A stretch of DNA of 64,000 nt from Actinomadura montaniterrae (GTDB taxonomy: Bacteria > Actinomycetota > Actinomycetes > Streptosporangiales > Streptosporangiaceae): positions 1-64,000 of the forward strand of contig NZ_WBMR01000025.1 of NCBI RefSeq assembly GCF_008923365.1. Direction: 5' to 3'. The notes under the pieces are model-generated. The model did not search any database. It was not told where the DNA came from and saw only the letters and a program-made list of their open reading frames with translations. Position numbers and translations under genes: made by a program. Each line of letters opens with the position of its first letter. Positions within the stretch are counted from its first letter, which is position 1. Shown one piece after another: positions 42,804 through 53,856 of the stretch.

Positions 42804-42977
42804 ATGCCCTGGCTCATGATTCTCGTCCTGCTCCTCGCGCTGCTCCTGTTCGGGATCGGCTTCACCCTCAAGGTGCTCTGGATCATCGCCGCGATCGTCC
42901 TGATCGTGTGGCTGCTGGGCTTCGTCGCCCGCAGCACCGGCCCGTCCGGCCGCCGCGGCCGCTGGTACCGCTGGTAG
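42804..42977 (+). CDS. Small hydrophobic membrane protein
   Basis: 57 residues: two hydrophobic stretches (LMILVLLLALLLFGIGFTLK and VLWIIAAIVLIVWLLGFVA) and a basic tail ending RRGRWYRW. AAGGAGGA is correctly spaced before the ATG at 42804. Such short hydrophobic proteins are common in actinomycetes and often stress-induced; no function is known. A terminator hairpin follows. Confidence 0.75.
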   Translation: MPWLMILVLLLALLLFGIGFTLKVLWIIAAIVLIVWLLGFVARSTGPSGRRGRWYRW

Positions 42978-42994
42978 CCACGGCCGCCCCCGTT

Positions 42995-43035
42995 CCGCCG
43001 GCGCCGCCCGCCCCCCACGCAGGCGGCGCCGGCGG
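42995..43035 (+). terminator. Terminator hairpin
   Basis: 14-bp arms, CCGCCGGCGCCGCC and GGCGGCGCCGGCGG, with a 13-nt loop, 17 bp after the small membrane protein gene. Confidence 0.7.
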
Positions 43036-43216
43036 GGGCCTGCGCGCCCCGGGCGCGGCGGGTTTTGTCACTGAGTGCGCAATCGGAGGGGGCGCGGTCT
43101 CCATTCCGTGAGCAGCGGCCGCCCGGCGGGCGAACCTAGGCTCGGCTCGACACGGCCGGGCCGCGGGCCCGGCGGCACGCCGCGGCGCAGGGGGGACGCC
43201 CGCAGGAAGGACGGCC

Positions 43217-44503
43217 ATGCCCCCGCATCCCCTCACCGCCCCCCGGCGCCTTGCCGCGGCAGTGGCGCTGACCTGCACCGCGATGGCGGCCCCGGCGGTC
43301 GCGTCGGCGCCGTCCGCGCGGGCCGACGCCCTCCGCCCGGACCGGATCACCGTCACCGTGGACGGCGCGCCCGCCTACCGGCTCGACGGCGACCTGCGCT
43401 CCGGCGGGATCACCGTCACCGAGGCCACGCCCGACTACAACACCAACAAGGTCCAGGGGGAGGGGACGCTGCGCGGGACGAAGGGCGGGACGGCGACCGT
43501 CCGGTTCGGGCTGTCGCGCACCCTCGCGGGGCTGTCGGGGACCTTCGGCCTCGACGACGCCGGAGTGCGGATCTCCGCGACCGTCGTCAGCGGCGTCCGG
43601 ACGCCCTCGGACGGCACGGTGACCTGGCAGGGCCAGGGGACCGTGGAGGCCGGCGGCCGGACGAGCACCCGGACGGTCGGCTTCACCGTCCAGGACCGCC
43701 ACCCCGACCCGGGCGACCACGCGATCCACCTCGTCCACGCGGGGCAGCGGCGGGCGGCGATCCTCCGGCTGCCGGACGGCTACGACGGCCGGCCCCTCCC
43801 GGCCCTGTTCCACTTCCCGGGGCTGTTCGAGACGCCGCTGTTCGCCGAGTTCTACGGGCACATGGCCGACTACGCCCGGACCCGCGGCTTCATCATGATC
43901 ACGCCGGAGCACCACGGCACCGGCTGGCAGGGCGTCGCCGGCGGCCAGCCGGGCGCCGACGTCGACGACCCCGGATTCGTGTCCGCGCTCCAGGACGTCC
44001 TCGTCCACCGCTTCAACGCCGACCCGCGCCGCCTCTACGCCTCCGGCATGAGCAATGGCGGATTCTTCACCAGCAAGCTGGCCTGCGAGAACAAGCGGTT
44101 CGCCGCCTACGCGCCGGTCTCCGGCCAGCTCCAGGACCAGGCCGCCTGCCACCCCGGCCGCGCCGTGCCCGTCCTGATGATCCACGGCGACGCCGACCCG
44201 ATCGTCCCCTACGCGACCGCGACGGCCGCCGCGCCGTTCTGGGCCCGCAACAACGGCTGCGGAACCACGACGACCGACACCGGCCTGGCCGACACCCACC
44301 CCGACGACGGCACGACCGTCGTCAAGCACGCCTACGACGGCTGCCCCGCCGCCGCGCCGGTGATCCTGTACCAGATCAAGGGCGGCGGCCATAACTGGCC
44401 CGGTGGCACGCCGTACCTCGGGCCGCTGCTCGGCGGCACCACCCAGGACATCGACGCCAACGCCGTCATCTGGAACTTCGTGTCGCGCTTCCGCCTCTCC
44501 TGA
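43217..44503 (+). CDS. Secreted polyhydroxybutyrate-depolymerase-like esterase
   Basis: 428 residues with a Sec signal peptide (about 36 residues, cleavage near ARADA). Residues 40-160 form an extra beta-rich N-terminal domain (ITVTVDGAPAYRLDG to GFTVQDRHPD). Residues 165-428 are an alpha/beta hydrolase of the LpqC/PHB-depolymerase family: nucleophile in SGMSNGGFFTSK, Asp in IHGDADPIVPY and His in GGGHNWPGG. Two cysteine pairs may form disulfides. It probably cleaves polyesters or feruloyl-type esters outside the cell. Confidence 0.83.
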   Translation: MPPHPLTAPRRLAAAVALTCTAMAAPAVASAPSARADALRPDRITVTVDGAPAYRLDGDLRSGGITVTEATPDYNTNKVQGEGTLRGTKGGTATVRFGLSRTLAGLSGTFGLDDAGVRISATVVSGVRTPSDGTVTWQGQGTVEAGGRTSTRTVGFTVQDRHPDPGDHAIHLVHAGQRRAAILRLPDGYDGRPLPALFHFPGLFETPLFAEFYGHMADYARTRGFIMITPEHHGTGWQGVAGGQPGADVDDPGFVSALQDVLVHRFNADPRRLYASGMSNGGFFTSKLACENKRFAAYAPVSGQLQDQAACHPGRAVPVLMIHGDADPIVPYATATAAAPFWARNNGCGTTTTDTGLADTHPDDGTTVVKHAYDGCPAAAPVILYQIKGGGHNWPGGTPYLGPLLGGTTQDIDANAVIWNFVSRFRLS

Positions 44504-44504
44504 T

Positions 44505-45143
44505 TCAGCCGCCGCCGACGGGCCGGAGGCGGGCGAGCACCTCGCGCCGGCCCTCGGCGGTCAACCCGAGCCCGGCGGCGTCGTCGATGCCGATCACGCC
44601 GGTGAGCAGCCCGAGGACGGCGCGGGGCGGCCCCTCCAGGACGAGGTCGGGGTCGGCGGCGCGCCCGGTGCGGGCGCGGACCTCCCCTCCGCCGACCTCG
44701 ATGACGGCCTCCTCGCCCGACGCGATCAGCTGGACGACCGCCGGCGGCGCGCCGGGATCGGCGTCGGCGGCGAACCAGGCGGGAGCGTAGGCGAGCCAGC
44801 GCGCCTGGAACGCGTCGTCCGGGCGTTCGGCGTCCATGAGCCGGAGCCCCCAGAGCCCGAGCGCCTTCAACACCGGCTCCAGCGCCAGCCCGTCCTCGGT
44901 CAGTGCGTACAGGACGGTGGCGACGGGCGGCGGGGCGTCCTCGCGGACGACCAGCCCGGCGTCCTCGAGCTCCTTCAGGCGGGTCGACAGGAGGTTGGTC
45001 GCGACGCCGGGCAGCCCGTTCTTCACATCGGTGAACCGGGACGGCCCCCGCAGGAGCAGCTCCCGGACGATCAGCAGCGTCCAGCGGTCGCCGACGACGT
45101 CGAGGGCCCGGGCGATCGAGCAGTACTGGCCATAGCTTCGCAC
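44505..45143 (-). CDS. HxlR-family regulator
   Basis: 212 residues. The winged helix is at the N-terminus (YCSIARALDVVGDRWTLLIV; RFTDVKNGLPGVATNLLSTR; LKELEDAGLVVRED) and a C-terminal SCP2-like or unknown domain follows. Divergent from a methyltransferase gene with two matching GTTT-N7-AAAC operators between them, so it probably controls both. Confidence 0.88.
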   Translation of the reverse strand: MRSYGQYCSIARALDVVGDRWTLLIVRELLLRGPSRFTDVKNGLPGVATNLLSTRLKELEDAGLVVREDAPPPVATVLYALTEDGLALEPVLKALGLWGLRLMDAERPDDAFQARWLAYAPAWFAADADPGAPPAVVQLIASGEEAVIEVGGGEVRARTGRAADPDLVLEGPPRAVLGLLTGVIGIDDAAGLGLTAEGRREVLARLRPVGGG

Positions 45144-45165
45144 CCGCCGAGCCTAGCCCACTGCG

Positions 45166-45201
45166 GTTTACTATAGAAACCAGCAAGTTTAAAAACTAAA
45201 C
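45166..45201. promoter_or_regulatory. Two GTTT-N7-AAAC operators
   Basis: GTTTACTATAGAAAC (45166-45180) and GTTTAAAAACTAAAC (45187-45201) are inverted repeats with identical half-sites and spacing. Their centres are 21 bp apart, two helical turns, in the HxlR/methyltransferase intergenic region. AT-rich islands like this stand out strongly here. Confidence 0.75.
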
Positions 45202-45208
45202 TGACGCG

Positions 45209-45964
45209 ATGACCTACGACGAGACCGGCATCGACCGGACCATCGACCGCCTCCTGCGCGACCACCCGGGGACGCCGGGCGACCTCGACCAGTTCCACAT
45301 CGGCGGCGCCGACGCGGTCGACCTGCTCATCGGCGGCCTCGCCCTCGCCGAGGGCGGCACCGTCCTGGACGTCGGCTCGGGATTCGGCGGCCCGGCCCGC
45401 CAGATCGCCCGCCGCACCGGCAACCGGGTCACCGGCGTCGACATCACCCCGGCCTACGTCACCGCCGCCCGCGCGCTGACCACCGGGGCCGGGCTGGACG
45501 GCCTCGTCCGCTTCGAGACCTGCGACATCGCCGCGTTCGCCCCCGAACGGCCCTTCCAGGCGGCGATCACCATGCACGTCCAGATGAACGTCGGCGACAA
45601 GACGGCCTGGTTCTCCCACATCGCCCGCTGCCTCGCGCCGGGCGCGCGCCTGGCCGTCTGGGAGGCCTGCGGCCCGCCGGACCTGACCTGGCCGATGCCG
45701 TGGTCGCTCGACGGCACCGACAGCTTCGTCGTCCCCGCCGGCGCGCTGCTCGCCTCGATCGAGCGGGCCGGCTTCACCACCGTCGAATGGGCCGACGAGA
45801 CACCCTGGGTCCGGGACTGGATCGACAAGACCTTCGCCGACGGCCCGCCCGACGGCCCGTCGCTGCCGATGCTCCTGGACGACGGCTACACCCGCGTCAT
45901 CAACTACGTCACCGCGCTCACCGACGGCCCCCTCGAAATCCGCCGGGGCATCTTCACCCGGTGA
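45209..45964 (+). CDS. SAM-dependent methyltransferase (UbiE/sterol type)
   Basis: 251 residues. SAM motif I is VLDVGSGFGGPARQIA near residue 53, followed by VTGVDITPAYVTAAR and a post-I HVQMNV. Resembles gamma-tocopherol/sterol or dimethylglycine-type small-molecule methyltransferases. It begins only eight bases after the second operator, so the leader is very short. Substrate unknown. Confidence 0.85.
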   Translation: MTYDETGIDRTIDRLLRDHPGTPGDLDQFHIGGADAVDLLIGGLALAEGGTVLDVGSGFGGPARQIARRTGNRVTGVDITPAYVTAARALTTGAGLDGLVRFETCDIAAFAPERPFQAAITMHVQMNVGDKTAWFSHIARCLAPGARLAVWEACGPPDLTWPMPWSLDGTDSFVVPAGALLASIERAGFTTVEWADETPWVRDWIDKTFADGPPDGPSLPMLLDDGYTRVINYVTALTDGPLEIRRGIFTR

Positions 45965-45984
45965 ACGGCCGCCACCACGGCCGC

Positions 45985-46190
45985 CGGCCGGCGCGTCGGC
46001 GAACTGCCGGGCTTCAGCGGCGGTGAAAGTGCGAGCATGTGCGGTCTGGAAATGCACTTTCATGCCCATGTCGCGGGCGTACCGCCAGACCGGGCCGAAA
46101 GCCGCACGCAACGCCCGCGCCCGGTCGATCTGCGAATCGCCCGCGCGGTAGACGGTTTCTGCGGTGGGCGTCGCCACCGACCCGGCGGCG
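45985..46190 (-). pseudogene. Coding remnant, product not recognised
   Basis: The minus strand reads coherently as protein over about 65 codons: AETVYRAGDSQIDRARALRA, AFGPVWRYARDMGMKVHFQT and AHARTFTAAEARQFADAPA. It has no start with a ribosome site and no upstream continuation; the upstream side is non-coding and then the tRNA. This looks like a surviving piece of a decayed gene. Low certainty. Confidence 0.35.
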
Positions 46191-46333
46191 AGCGCCGGGG
46201 CCTGTGTTCGACGTCCGTTCCGGCGGCGCGGACGGTCACGGCCGCGACCGGGAAGGGCCCTGCCGGGCCCCGTGCGTCGGCACCGTCGGCCGGCGCGCGT
46301 CGATCGATCACCGCATACCGCGGCGATGCGCGG

Positions 46334-46406
46334 TGCCCCCGGTCGGACTCGAACCGACACTTCGACTCTTTTAAGGAGTTGGCCTCTACCTTTGGGCTAC
46401 GGAGGC
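46334..46406 (-). tRNA. tRNA-like gene, anticodon UAA, class-I shape
   Basis: 73 nt with a full cloverleaf: acceptor GCCTCCG/CGGGGGC (one G-U), D arm GCC/GGC with GG in the loop, anticodon stem ACTC/GAGT (plus an A-C mismatch at 27-43) with loop CTTAAAA, perfect T stem GTCGG/CCGAC and loop TTCGAGT, discriminator A. The anticodon is UAA (reads UUA, Leu) but the variable region has only 5 nt, whereas bacterial tRNA-Leu has a long arm. CCA is not encoded (CCG follows). Identity uncertain: a functional odd tRNA or a decayed copy. Confidence 0.7.
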
Positions 46407-46644
46407 GGCTGCTGGTCGCGTGCCCGGGCCGGTTCCGGCGGACGGCCGCGGCAAGTGACCATTCAAATGCCCACCGTGGCCACGGTGTCGCTTTCCGTGG
46501 ATTCCGCGATCGGGCATGGAGTCATCTTGCCCTAGAGTTCGCCGCGGCTTCAGCGAATATCCCGCCTGGGCCGGAAAAGGACGACCGATGGGATGGGCGT
46601 CCGTTGAATGGTAATGAATGCCCGGCCGCACGCCGCCCGGCCTT

Positions 46645-46661
46645 GCCGGGGGATCCCCGGC
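46645..46661 (-). terminator. Short hairpin after the FBP-domain gene
   Basis: GCCGGGG-GAT-CCCCGGC-type repeat just beyond the stop of the minus-strand FBP gene. The rest of 46407-46644 shows no gene or other structure that I can support. Confidence 0.4.
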
Positions 46662-46669
46662 GCGCCGGT

Positions 46670-47167
46670 TCAGGCGGTCACCTTGTCGAGGAAGGCGTGC
46701 AGGTTGGCCCGCGTGCGGGCGACCTTCTCGTCCACGGTCAGGGACTCGTCGAGGTCCCCGCCGACCGCGGCCTGCCGCTTCCCGCGCAGGTAGAGCGAGC
46801 AGGCGAGGTCGGTGCAGAGGTACTGGCCGACCGTGTTGCCCTGGCGTCCCGCCTCGCCCGTCCGCCGCGCGGTCATCAGGGCGACGCCGCCGCCGGTCCG
46901 GGTGGTCAGGCACAGCGAGCACAGGCTGCGCGCGGTGAAGCCGCGGGACGTGCCGGACGTCCCGCGCAGCGCGACCCCGACGAGGCGGCCGCCGTGGTCG
47001 GCGACCAGGTAGGCGCGCTCGGGCGCCCCGGGATCTCGCCAGCCGAGGAAGTCGAGGTCGTCCCAGGGGCGCTCGGCGAGGTCCTTGGGCAGGCCGAGCC
47101 GCCGGGCCTCGCCCTTGGAGCAGTTGACGAAGGACGTGCGGATGTCGCGCTCGGTCAGGGGTCGCAT
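46670..47167 (-). CDS. FBP-domain (elongation-factor-G-binding type) protein
   Basis: 165 residues. The C-terminal two-thirds is the FBP treble-clef zinc finger: LCSLCLTTR (Cys pair) and YLCTDLACSLYLR (second pair). The N-terminal RPLTERDIRTSFVNCSKGEA is typical. Relatives include FusB/FBP proteins that bind EF-G and can protect from fusidic acid, but most actinobacterial copies are uncharacterised. The ATG at 47167 follows the family start MRPLTE; the frame extends to 47203. Confidence 0.78.
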   Translation of the reverse strand: MRPLTERDIRTSFVNCSKGEARRLGLPKDLAERPWDDLDFLGWRDPGAPERAYLVADHGGRLVGVALRGTSGTSRGFTARSLCSLCLTTRTGGGVALMTARRTGEAGRQGNTVGQYLCTDLACSLYLRGKRQAAVGGDLDESLTVDEKVARTRANLHAFLDKVTA

Positions 47168-47222
47168 GGCCGCGACGCTAGCTTGCCTAGAGGTATTAGG
47201 CAAATTCTTAATCTACCTAGGG

Positions 47223-47984
47223 TCAGGAGGGCGGGCGGCCGGTGAGGCGGGTGGTCAGGGCACTGGCGGCGGTGCGGGTGTGGGCAGCGAGGTCGGGCCA
47301 GGTCTCGGGCGGATGGCGGTCGCGGCGGAACGTGACGGTGACGGCGGCGGTCGGGTGGCCGGTGTGGTCGAACGCGCACGCCGCGATGCTGGCGAAGCCC
47401 TCCGTGATGTAGCCGTCCTCGGACGACCAGCCGCGCCGCGCGTCCTCCGCGAGGACGCGGCGCAGCTCGCGCAGGGACGCCGGGCCGCGGCCGGTGCGGT
47501 TCACGAAGCGGCCCGGGAACAGCGCGCGCACCTGCGCCGGCGGGAGGTGCGCGAGGAGGGAAAGGCCGCTCGCGGTGAGCTGGGCGGGCATCCGGACGCC
47601 GACGTCCGTGACGAGCGTGGCGTGCCGCGGCGGCTGCTCCTTGAGCAGGTAGAGGGTCTCCGCGCCGTGCAGGACGCCGAGCTGGGCGATCTCCCCGACC
47701 CGGTCGACGAGCCGGCGCAGCAGGGGGCGCGCGAGGCGTTCGAGGGGCTCGTGGCGCAGGTAGGCGGAGCCGATCTCGAAGGCGGCGACGCCGAGGCCCC
47801 AGCGGCGCTCTTCGGGGATGGACGTGACGAAGCCGTCCTCGGCCATCGCGGTGAGCAGGTGGTACGTGCTGGAGCGGGGCAGGTCCAGGGCGCGGGCGAT
47901 CGCGGAGGCGGGCAGCGGGCCGGGCGCGGCGGCCAGCAGGCGCAGCACCGCCAGCGCGCGGCGGGCGGCGGGGACCTGGCTCAT
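47223..47984 (-). CDS. IclR-family regulator of the hut operon
   Basis: 253 residues. The winged helix-turn-helix (AVLRLLAAAPGPLPASAIAR; LPRSSTYHLLTAMAEDGFV) is followed by the IclR effector domain (GLGVAAFEIGSAYLR; LTASGLSLLAHLPP). Divergent from hutH with a palindrome GTCTC-N6-GAGAC between, so it probably controls histidine degradation, perhaps with urocanate as effector; the ligand is inferred. Confidence 0.85.
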   Translation of the reverse strand: MSQVPAARRALAVLRLLAAAPGPLPASAIARALDLPRSSTYHLLTAMAEDGFVTSIPEERRWGLGVAAFEIGSAYLRHEPLERLARPLLRRLVDRVGEIAQLGVLHGAETLYLLKEQPPRHATLVTDVGVRMPAQLTASGLSLLAHLPPAQVRALFPGRFVNRTGRGPASLRELRRVLAEDARRGWSSEDGYITEGFASIAACAFDHTGHPTAAVTVTFRRDRHPPETWPDLAAHTRTAASALTTRLTGRPPS

Positions 47985-47993
47985 GCTCGCATT

Positions 47994-48009
47994 GTCTCGT
48001 ATCTGAGAC
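47994..48009. promoter_or_regulatory. IclR operator candidate before hutH
   Basis: GTCTC-GTATCT-GAGAC: perfect 5-bp arms with a 6-bp centre, 10 bp upstream of the IclR start and 56 bp upstream of hutH. Confidence 0.5.
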
Positions 48010-48064
48010 GGATGTGGCCGTCCGGCCCTGCCCGCGGCGCCCCCTGGCGGGTGGAATCGTGGGT

Positions 48065-49621
48065 ATGGGTTTCGTCATGGGAGACACGAGTGTTCGGGTC
48101 GGTCCGGATCCGCTGTCGTTCGAGCAGGTCGTGGCGGTGGCGCGGGACGGCGCGGCGGTCTCGCTGACGGACGAGGCGCTGAAGCTGATCGGGGAGTCGC
48201 GGGCGCACATCGAGGAGCTGTCGTCGCGCCCGCTGCCGGTCTACGGGGTCTCGACGGGGTTCGGGGCGCTCGCGACGCGGCACATCCCGCCGGAGATGCG
48301 GGCGCAGCTGCAGCTCAACATCGTCCGGTCGCACGCCGCCGGGTCGGGGATGGAGGTCGAGCGGGAGGTCGTCCGGGCGCTGATGCTGCTGCGCCTGCAC
48401 ACCCTCGCGACCGGGCGGACGGGCGTCCAGCCCGTCACCGCGCGGACGCTCGCCGCGCTGCTGAACGCCGGGATCACGCCGCAGGTGTTCGAGCACGGGA
48501 GCCTCGGCTGCTCCGGCGACCTCGCGCCGCTCGCGCACGTCGCGCTGGCGCTGATCGGCGAGGGGCAGGTGCGGGACGCGGCGGGCGAGCTGCGGCCGGC
48601 GGCCGAGGTGCTCGCCGAGCACGGCATCGCCCCGGTCATGCTGGGCGCGAAGGAGGGCCTCGCCCTGCTGAACGGGACGGACGGCATGCTCGGCATGCTC
48701 GTCCTCGCCATCCGCGACCTGCGCGAGCTGCTGACCGCCGCCGACGTCGCCGCCGCGATGAGCGTCGAGGCGCTGCTCGGCACCGACCGGGTGTTCGCCG
48801 CCGACCTGCAGGCGCTGCGGCCGCATCCGGGGCAGGCCGCGTCGGCGGCCAACCTGCGGGCGCTGCTCGCCGCCTCGGAGATCATGGAGTCGCACCGCGG
48901 CCCCGACTGCACCCGCGTCCAGGACGCCTACTCGCTGCGCTGCTCGCCGCAGGTGAACGGCGCCGCCCGCGACACCCTCGCGCACGCCGAGCTGGTCGCG
49001 GGGCGGGAGCTGGCGTCCGCCGTCGACAACCCCGTGGTGCTGCCGGACGGACGGGTCGAGTCGAACGGCAACTTCCACGGCGCGCCGATCGCGTACGTGC
49101 TCGACTTCCTCGCCATCCCGACCGCGGACGTCGCGTCGATGTCGGAGCGGCGCACCGACCGGATGCTGGACAAGGGCCGCTCGGCCGGGCTGCCCGCCTT
49201 CCTCGCCGACGACCCCGGCGTCGACTCCGGTCACATGATCGCCCAGTACACGCAGGCCGCGATCGTCTCCGAGCTGAAGCGGCTCGCCGCCCCCGCGTCC
49301 GCCGACTCCATCCCGAGCTCGGCGATGCAGGAGGACCACGTGTCCATGGGCTGGAACTCGGCCCGCAAGCTGCGCCGCGCCGTGGACGGCCTGACGCAGG
49401 TGATCGCGATCGAGATCCTCACCGCCGCGCGGGCGCTGGACCTGCGCAGCCCGCTGCGCCCGGGGCCCGCGACCGCCGCCGTCGTCGCGAGGCTGCGCGA
49501 GGCCGTCCCGCCGCCCGGCCCGGACCGCTACCTCGCGCCCGAGATCGCCGCCGCGACCGCCATGGTCGCGGACGGCTCGCTCGTCGCCGCCGCCGAATCC
49601 GTCACCGGCCCCCTCTCCTAA
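48065..49621 (+). CDS. hutH: Histidine ammonia-lyase
   Basis: 518 residues. The MIO-forming triad is Cys-Ser-Gly in [15 protein letters not shown] near residue 140; [29 protein letters not shown] and SNGNFHGAP are conserved. Converts histidine to urocanate and ammonia. The ATG at 48065 or 48077 could be the start; neither has a strong ribosome site. First gene of a five-gene hut operon controlled by the divergent IclR regulator. Confidence 0.95.
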   Translation: MGFVMGDTSVRVGPDPLSFEQVVAVARDGAAVSLTDEALKLIGESRAHIEELSSRPLPVYGVSTGFGALATRHIPPEMRAQLQLNIVRSHAAGSGMEVEREVVRALMLLRLHTLATGRTGVQPVTARTLAALLNAGITPQVFEHGSLGCSGDLAPLAHVALALIGEGQVRDAAGELRPAAEVLAEHGIAPVMLGAKEGLALLNGTDGMLGMLVLAIRDLRELLTAADVAAAMSVEALLGTDRVFAADLQALRPHPGQAASAANLRALLAASEIMESHRGPDCTRVQDAYSLRCSPQVNGAARDTLAHAELVAGRELASAVDNPVVLPDGRVESNGNFHGAPIAYVLDFLAIPTADVASMSERRTDRMLDKGRSAGLPAFLADDPGVDSGHMIAQYTQAAIVSELKRLAAPASADSIPSSAMQEDHVSMGWNSARKLRRAVDGLTQVIAIEILTAARALDLRSPLRPGPATAAVVARLREAVPPPGPDRYLAPEIAAATAMVADGSLVAAAESVTGPLS

Positions 49622-49632
49622 GGAGCCCGCAC

Positions 49633-51290
<1,658 letters not shown>

Positions 51291-51291
<1 letters not shown>

Positions 51292-52490
51292 TGAGCTTCG
51301 AGGAGATGTGGCGGGCGCTGCTGCCCGTCGGGCGCGACGCCGCCACCGGCGGGTACCACCGGTTCGCGTGGACCCCGCCGGAGCTGGAGTGCCGCGCCTG
51401 GTTCGCCGACGAGGCGCGCCGCCGCGGGATGCCGCTGGAGCACGACCGCAACGGCAACATGATCGCCTGGTGGTACCCCGAGGACGGCACTCGCGACCGA
51501 GCGGTGCTGACGGGCAGCCACCTCGACTCCGTGCCCGGCGGCGGCGCGTTCGACGGGCCGCTCGGGATCGTGTCCGCGTTCGCCGCCGTCGACCTGCTGC
51601 GCGAGCGCGGCGCGGCGCTGCGGCGGCCCATCGGGATCGCCGCGTTCGCCGAGGAGGAGGGCGCCCGGTTCGGCGTCGCCTGCCTCGGGTCGCGGCTGCT
51701 CGCCGGCGCGATCGACCCGGCCCGGGCACGGGCGCTCACCGACGGGGACGGGCGTACGTTCGCCGAGGTCCTGCACGGCGCCGGGCTCGATCCAGACGCC
51801 ATCGGGCCCGACGACGACCTGCTCGGACGCGTCGGCTGCTACGTCGAACTGCACGTCGAGCAGGGCCGGGCGCTCGCCGAGCCGGTCGGGGTGGCGAGCT
51901 CGATCGTCCCGCACGGGCGGTGGCGGTTCGGGTTCGCGGGCGAGGGCAACCACGCCGGGACCACCGCGCTCGCCGACCGCCGTGACCCGATGATCCCGTT
52001 CGCCGGGATGGTCCTCGCCGCCCGCGACGCCGCCGAGCGCAACGGGACGGTGGCGACGGTCGGGAAGGTCCGGGTCGTCCCGGGCGGTGTGAACGCGATC
52101 GCGTCGTCCGTCACCGCCTGGCTCGACGCGCGCGGGCCCGCCGACGCCGCCGTCCGCAGGACCGTGGACGAGGTCGGCGCCGCGGCACGCGAGGCCGCCC
52201 GCCCGCACCGGGTGACGGTGGAGGTCGCGGAGGAGTCCTACACCGAGATCGTCGACTTCAACCTGGCCCTGCGCGACCGGCTGGTCAGGACGCTGGGCGG
52301 CGCGCCCGTCCTGCCGACCGGCGCCGGGCACGACGCGGGCGTCCTGTCGGCGCGGCTGCCCACCGCGATGCTGTTCGTCCGGAACCCGACCGGCGTGTCG
52401 CACGCGCCCGCCGAGCACGCCGAGACCGCCGACTGCCTCGCCGGAGTCGAGGCCCTCGCCGCGGTACTGGACGACCTGGCCCGCGGGTAG
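51291..52490 (+). CDS. M20 metallo-amidohydrolase of the hut operon (allantoate-amidohydrolase-like)
   Basis: 399 residues, two-metal M20 peptidase-fold hydrolase. Metal ligands appear in TGSHLDSVPGGGAFDG, AEEEGARFG (catalytic Glu pair), ELHVEQG and the late GVSHAPAEH; the dimerisation insert has GFAGEGNHAGTT. Sequence class is AllC/N-carbamoyl-amino-acid hydrolase. Because it sits between hutU and hutF, no HutG is present, and the window already has allantoicase, I infer that it removes the formyl (or formimino) group from N-substituted glutamate. Overlaps hutU by one base. Confidence 0.8.
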
Positions 52491-52500
52491 GGAACCCGAT

Positions 52501-53856
52501 ATGCAATGGCATGCCCAGTTCGCCTGGCTCGGAGACGGGGTGGCGGCCGACGTCCTCATCGAGGCCGACGGCGAACGGATCACGCGCCTGACGCGCGGGG
52601 TCCCCGCCCCGCCGCACGCCCAGCACCTGCCCGGCCTCACCCTGCCGGGCCTCGCGAACGCGCACTCGCACGCGTTCCACCGCGCCCTCCGCTCCCGCGT
52701 CCAGATGAACAGAGGGACGTTCTGGACGTGGCGCGAGCAGATGTACAAGGTCGCCGACCGCCTCGACCCCGACTCCTACCGGGCGCTGGCGAGGTCCGTG
52801 TTCGCGGAGATGGCGCTCGCCGGGATCAGCTGCGTCGGCGAGTTCCACTACCTGCACCACCGCCCCGGCGGCGCACCCTACGACGCGCCGAACGCGATGG
52901 GCGAGGCGCTGATCGCGGCCGCCGCCGACGCGGGCATCCGGATCACGCTGCTGGACACCTGCTACCTCACCGGCGGCATCGGGAAGCCGCTCCAGGGCCC
53001 GCAGCTGCGGTTCGGCGACGGCACCGCCGGGAACTGGGCCCGCCGCGTCGACACCCTCTACGAGCAGACCGACAAGGCGGGCCGGCTGCACGCCCGCGTC
53101 GGCGCCGCGATCCACTCGGTCCGGGCGGTGCCGCGCGAGCAGGTGCGGGCCGTCGCGTCCTGGGCGAAGGAGCACCGCGCGCCGCTGCACGTCCACCTGT
53201 CCGAGCAGCCCGCCGAGAACACCGCGTGCCTCGACGCGTACGGGATGACGCCCGCACGCCTCCTCGCCGAGGCAGGCGCCCTCGGCCCGCTCAGCACCGC
53301 CGTCCACGCCACGCACCTCACCGACGACGACATCGGCCTGCTCGGCGCCACCACGACCGGCGTCTGCATGTGCCCGACCACCGAACGCGACCTCGCCGAC
53401 GGCATCGGGCCCGCCCGCGGCCTCGCCGACGCCGGCGCGCCCATCTGCCTCGGCTCCGACCAGCACGCCGTCATCGACCTGTTCGAGGAGGCCCGCGCCG
53501 TCGAGCTGGACGAGCGCCTCCGCACCCGCGTCCGCGGCCACTGGACCGCCGGCGAGCTGCTCGCCGCCGCCACGTCCAACGGCCACTACGCGCTCGGCTG
53601 GCCCGAGGCGGGACGCCTCGAACCCGGCGCCTACTGCGACCTCGTCACGGTCGCGCTCGACTCCGTCCGCACCGCCGGCGCCGGGCGCGCGCACGCCGCC
53701 GAGGCCGCCGTCTTCGCCGCCACCGCCGCCGACGTCCGGCACGTCGTCGTGTCCGGCCGCCAGATCGTGCACGACGCCCGGCACCTGCTGGTCGACGACG
53801 TGCCCGCCGCGCTGGCCGCCGCCGTCGAGTCCGCCACCCGCGAGGAGCCCGCTTGA
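52501..53856 (+). CDS. hutF: Formimidoylglutamate deiminase
   Basis: 451-residue amidohydrolase. [14 protein letters not shown] near residue 56 supplies the metal Hx[16 protein letters not shown] lies near 117, [15 protein letters not shown] near 230, and [14 protein letters not shown] supplies the catalytic Asp. HutF converts N-formimidoyl-glutamate to N-formyl-glutamate plus ammonia, which then needs a deformylase. Confidence 0.92.
   Translation: MQWHAQFAWLGDGVAADVLIEADGERITRLTRGVPAPPHAQHLPGLTLPGLANAHSHAFHRALRSRVQMNRGTFWTWREQMYKVADRLDPDSYRALARSVFAEMALAGISCVGEFHYLHHRPGGAPYDAPNAMGEALIAAAADAGIRITLLDTCYLTGGIGKPLQGPQLRFGDGTAGNWARRVDTLYEQTDKAGRLHARVGAAIHSVRAVPREQVRAVASWAKEHRAPLHVHLSEQPAENTACLDAYGMTPARLLAEAGALGPLSTAVHATHLTDDDIGLLGATTTGVCMCPTTERDLADGIGPARGLADAGAPICLGSDQHAVIDLFEEARAVELDERLRTRVRGHWTAGELLAAATSNGHYALGWPEAGRLEPGAYCDLVTVALDSVRTAGAGRAHAAEAAVFAATAADVRHVVVSGRQIVHDARHLLVDDVPAALAAAVESATREEPA

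Noticed and set aside
46334-46406. Calling the tRNA a standard tRNA-Leu
   Set aside because: The anticodon UAA fits Leu, but the long variable arm of bacterial tRNA-Leu is absent, so identity is left open.
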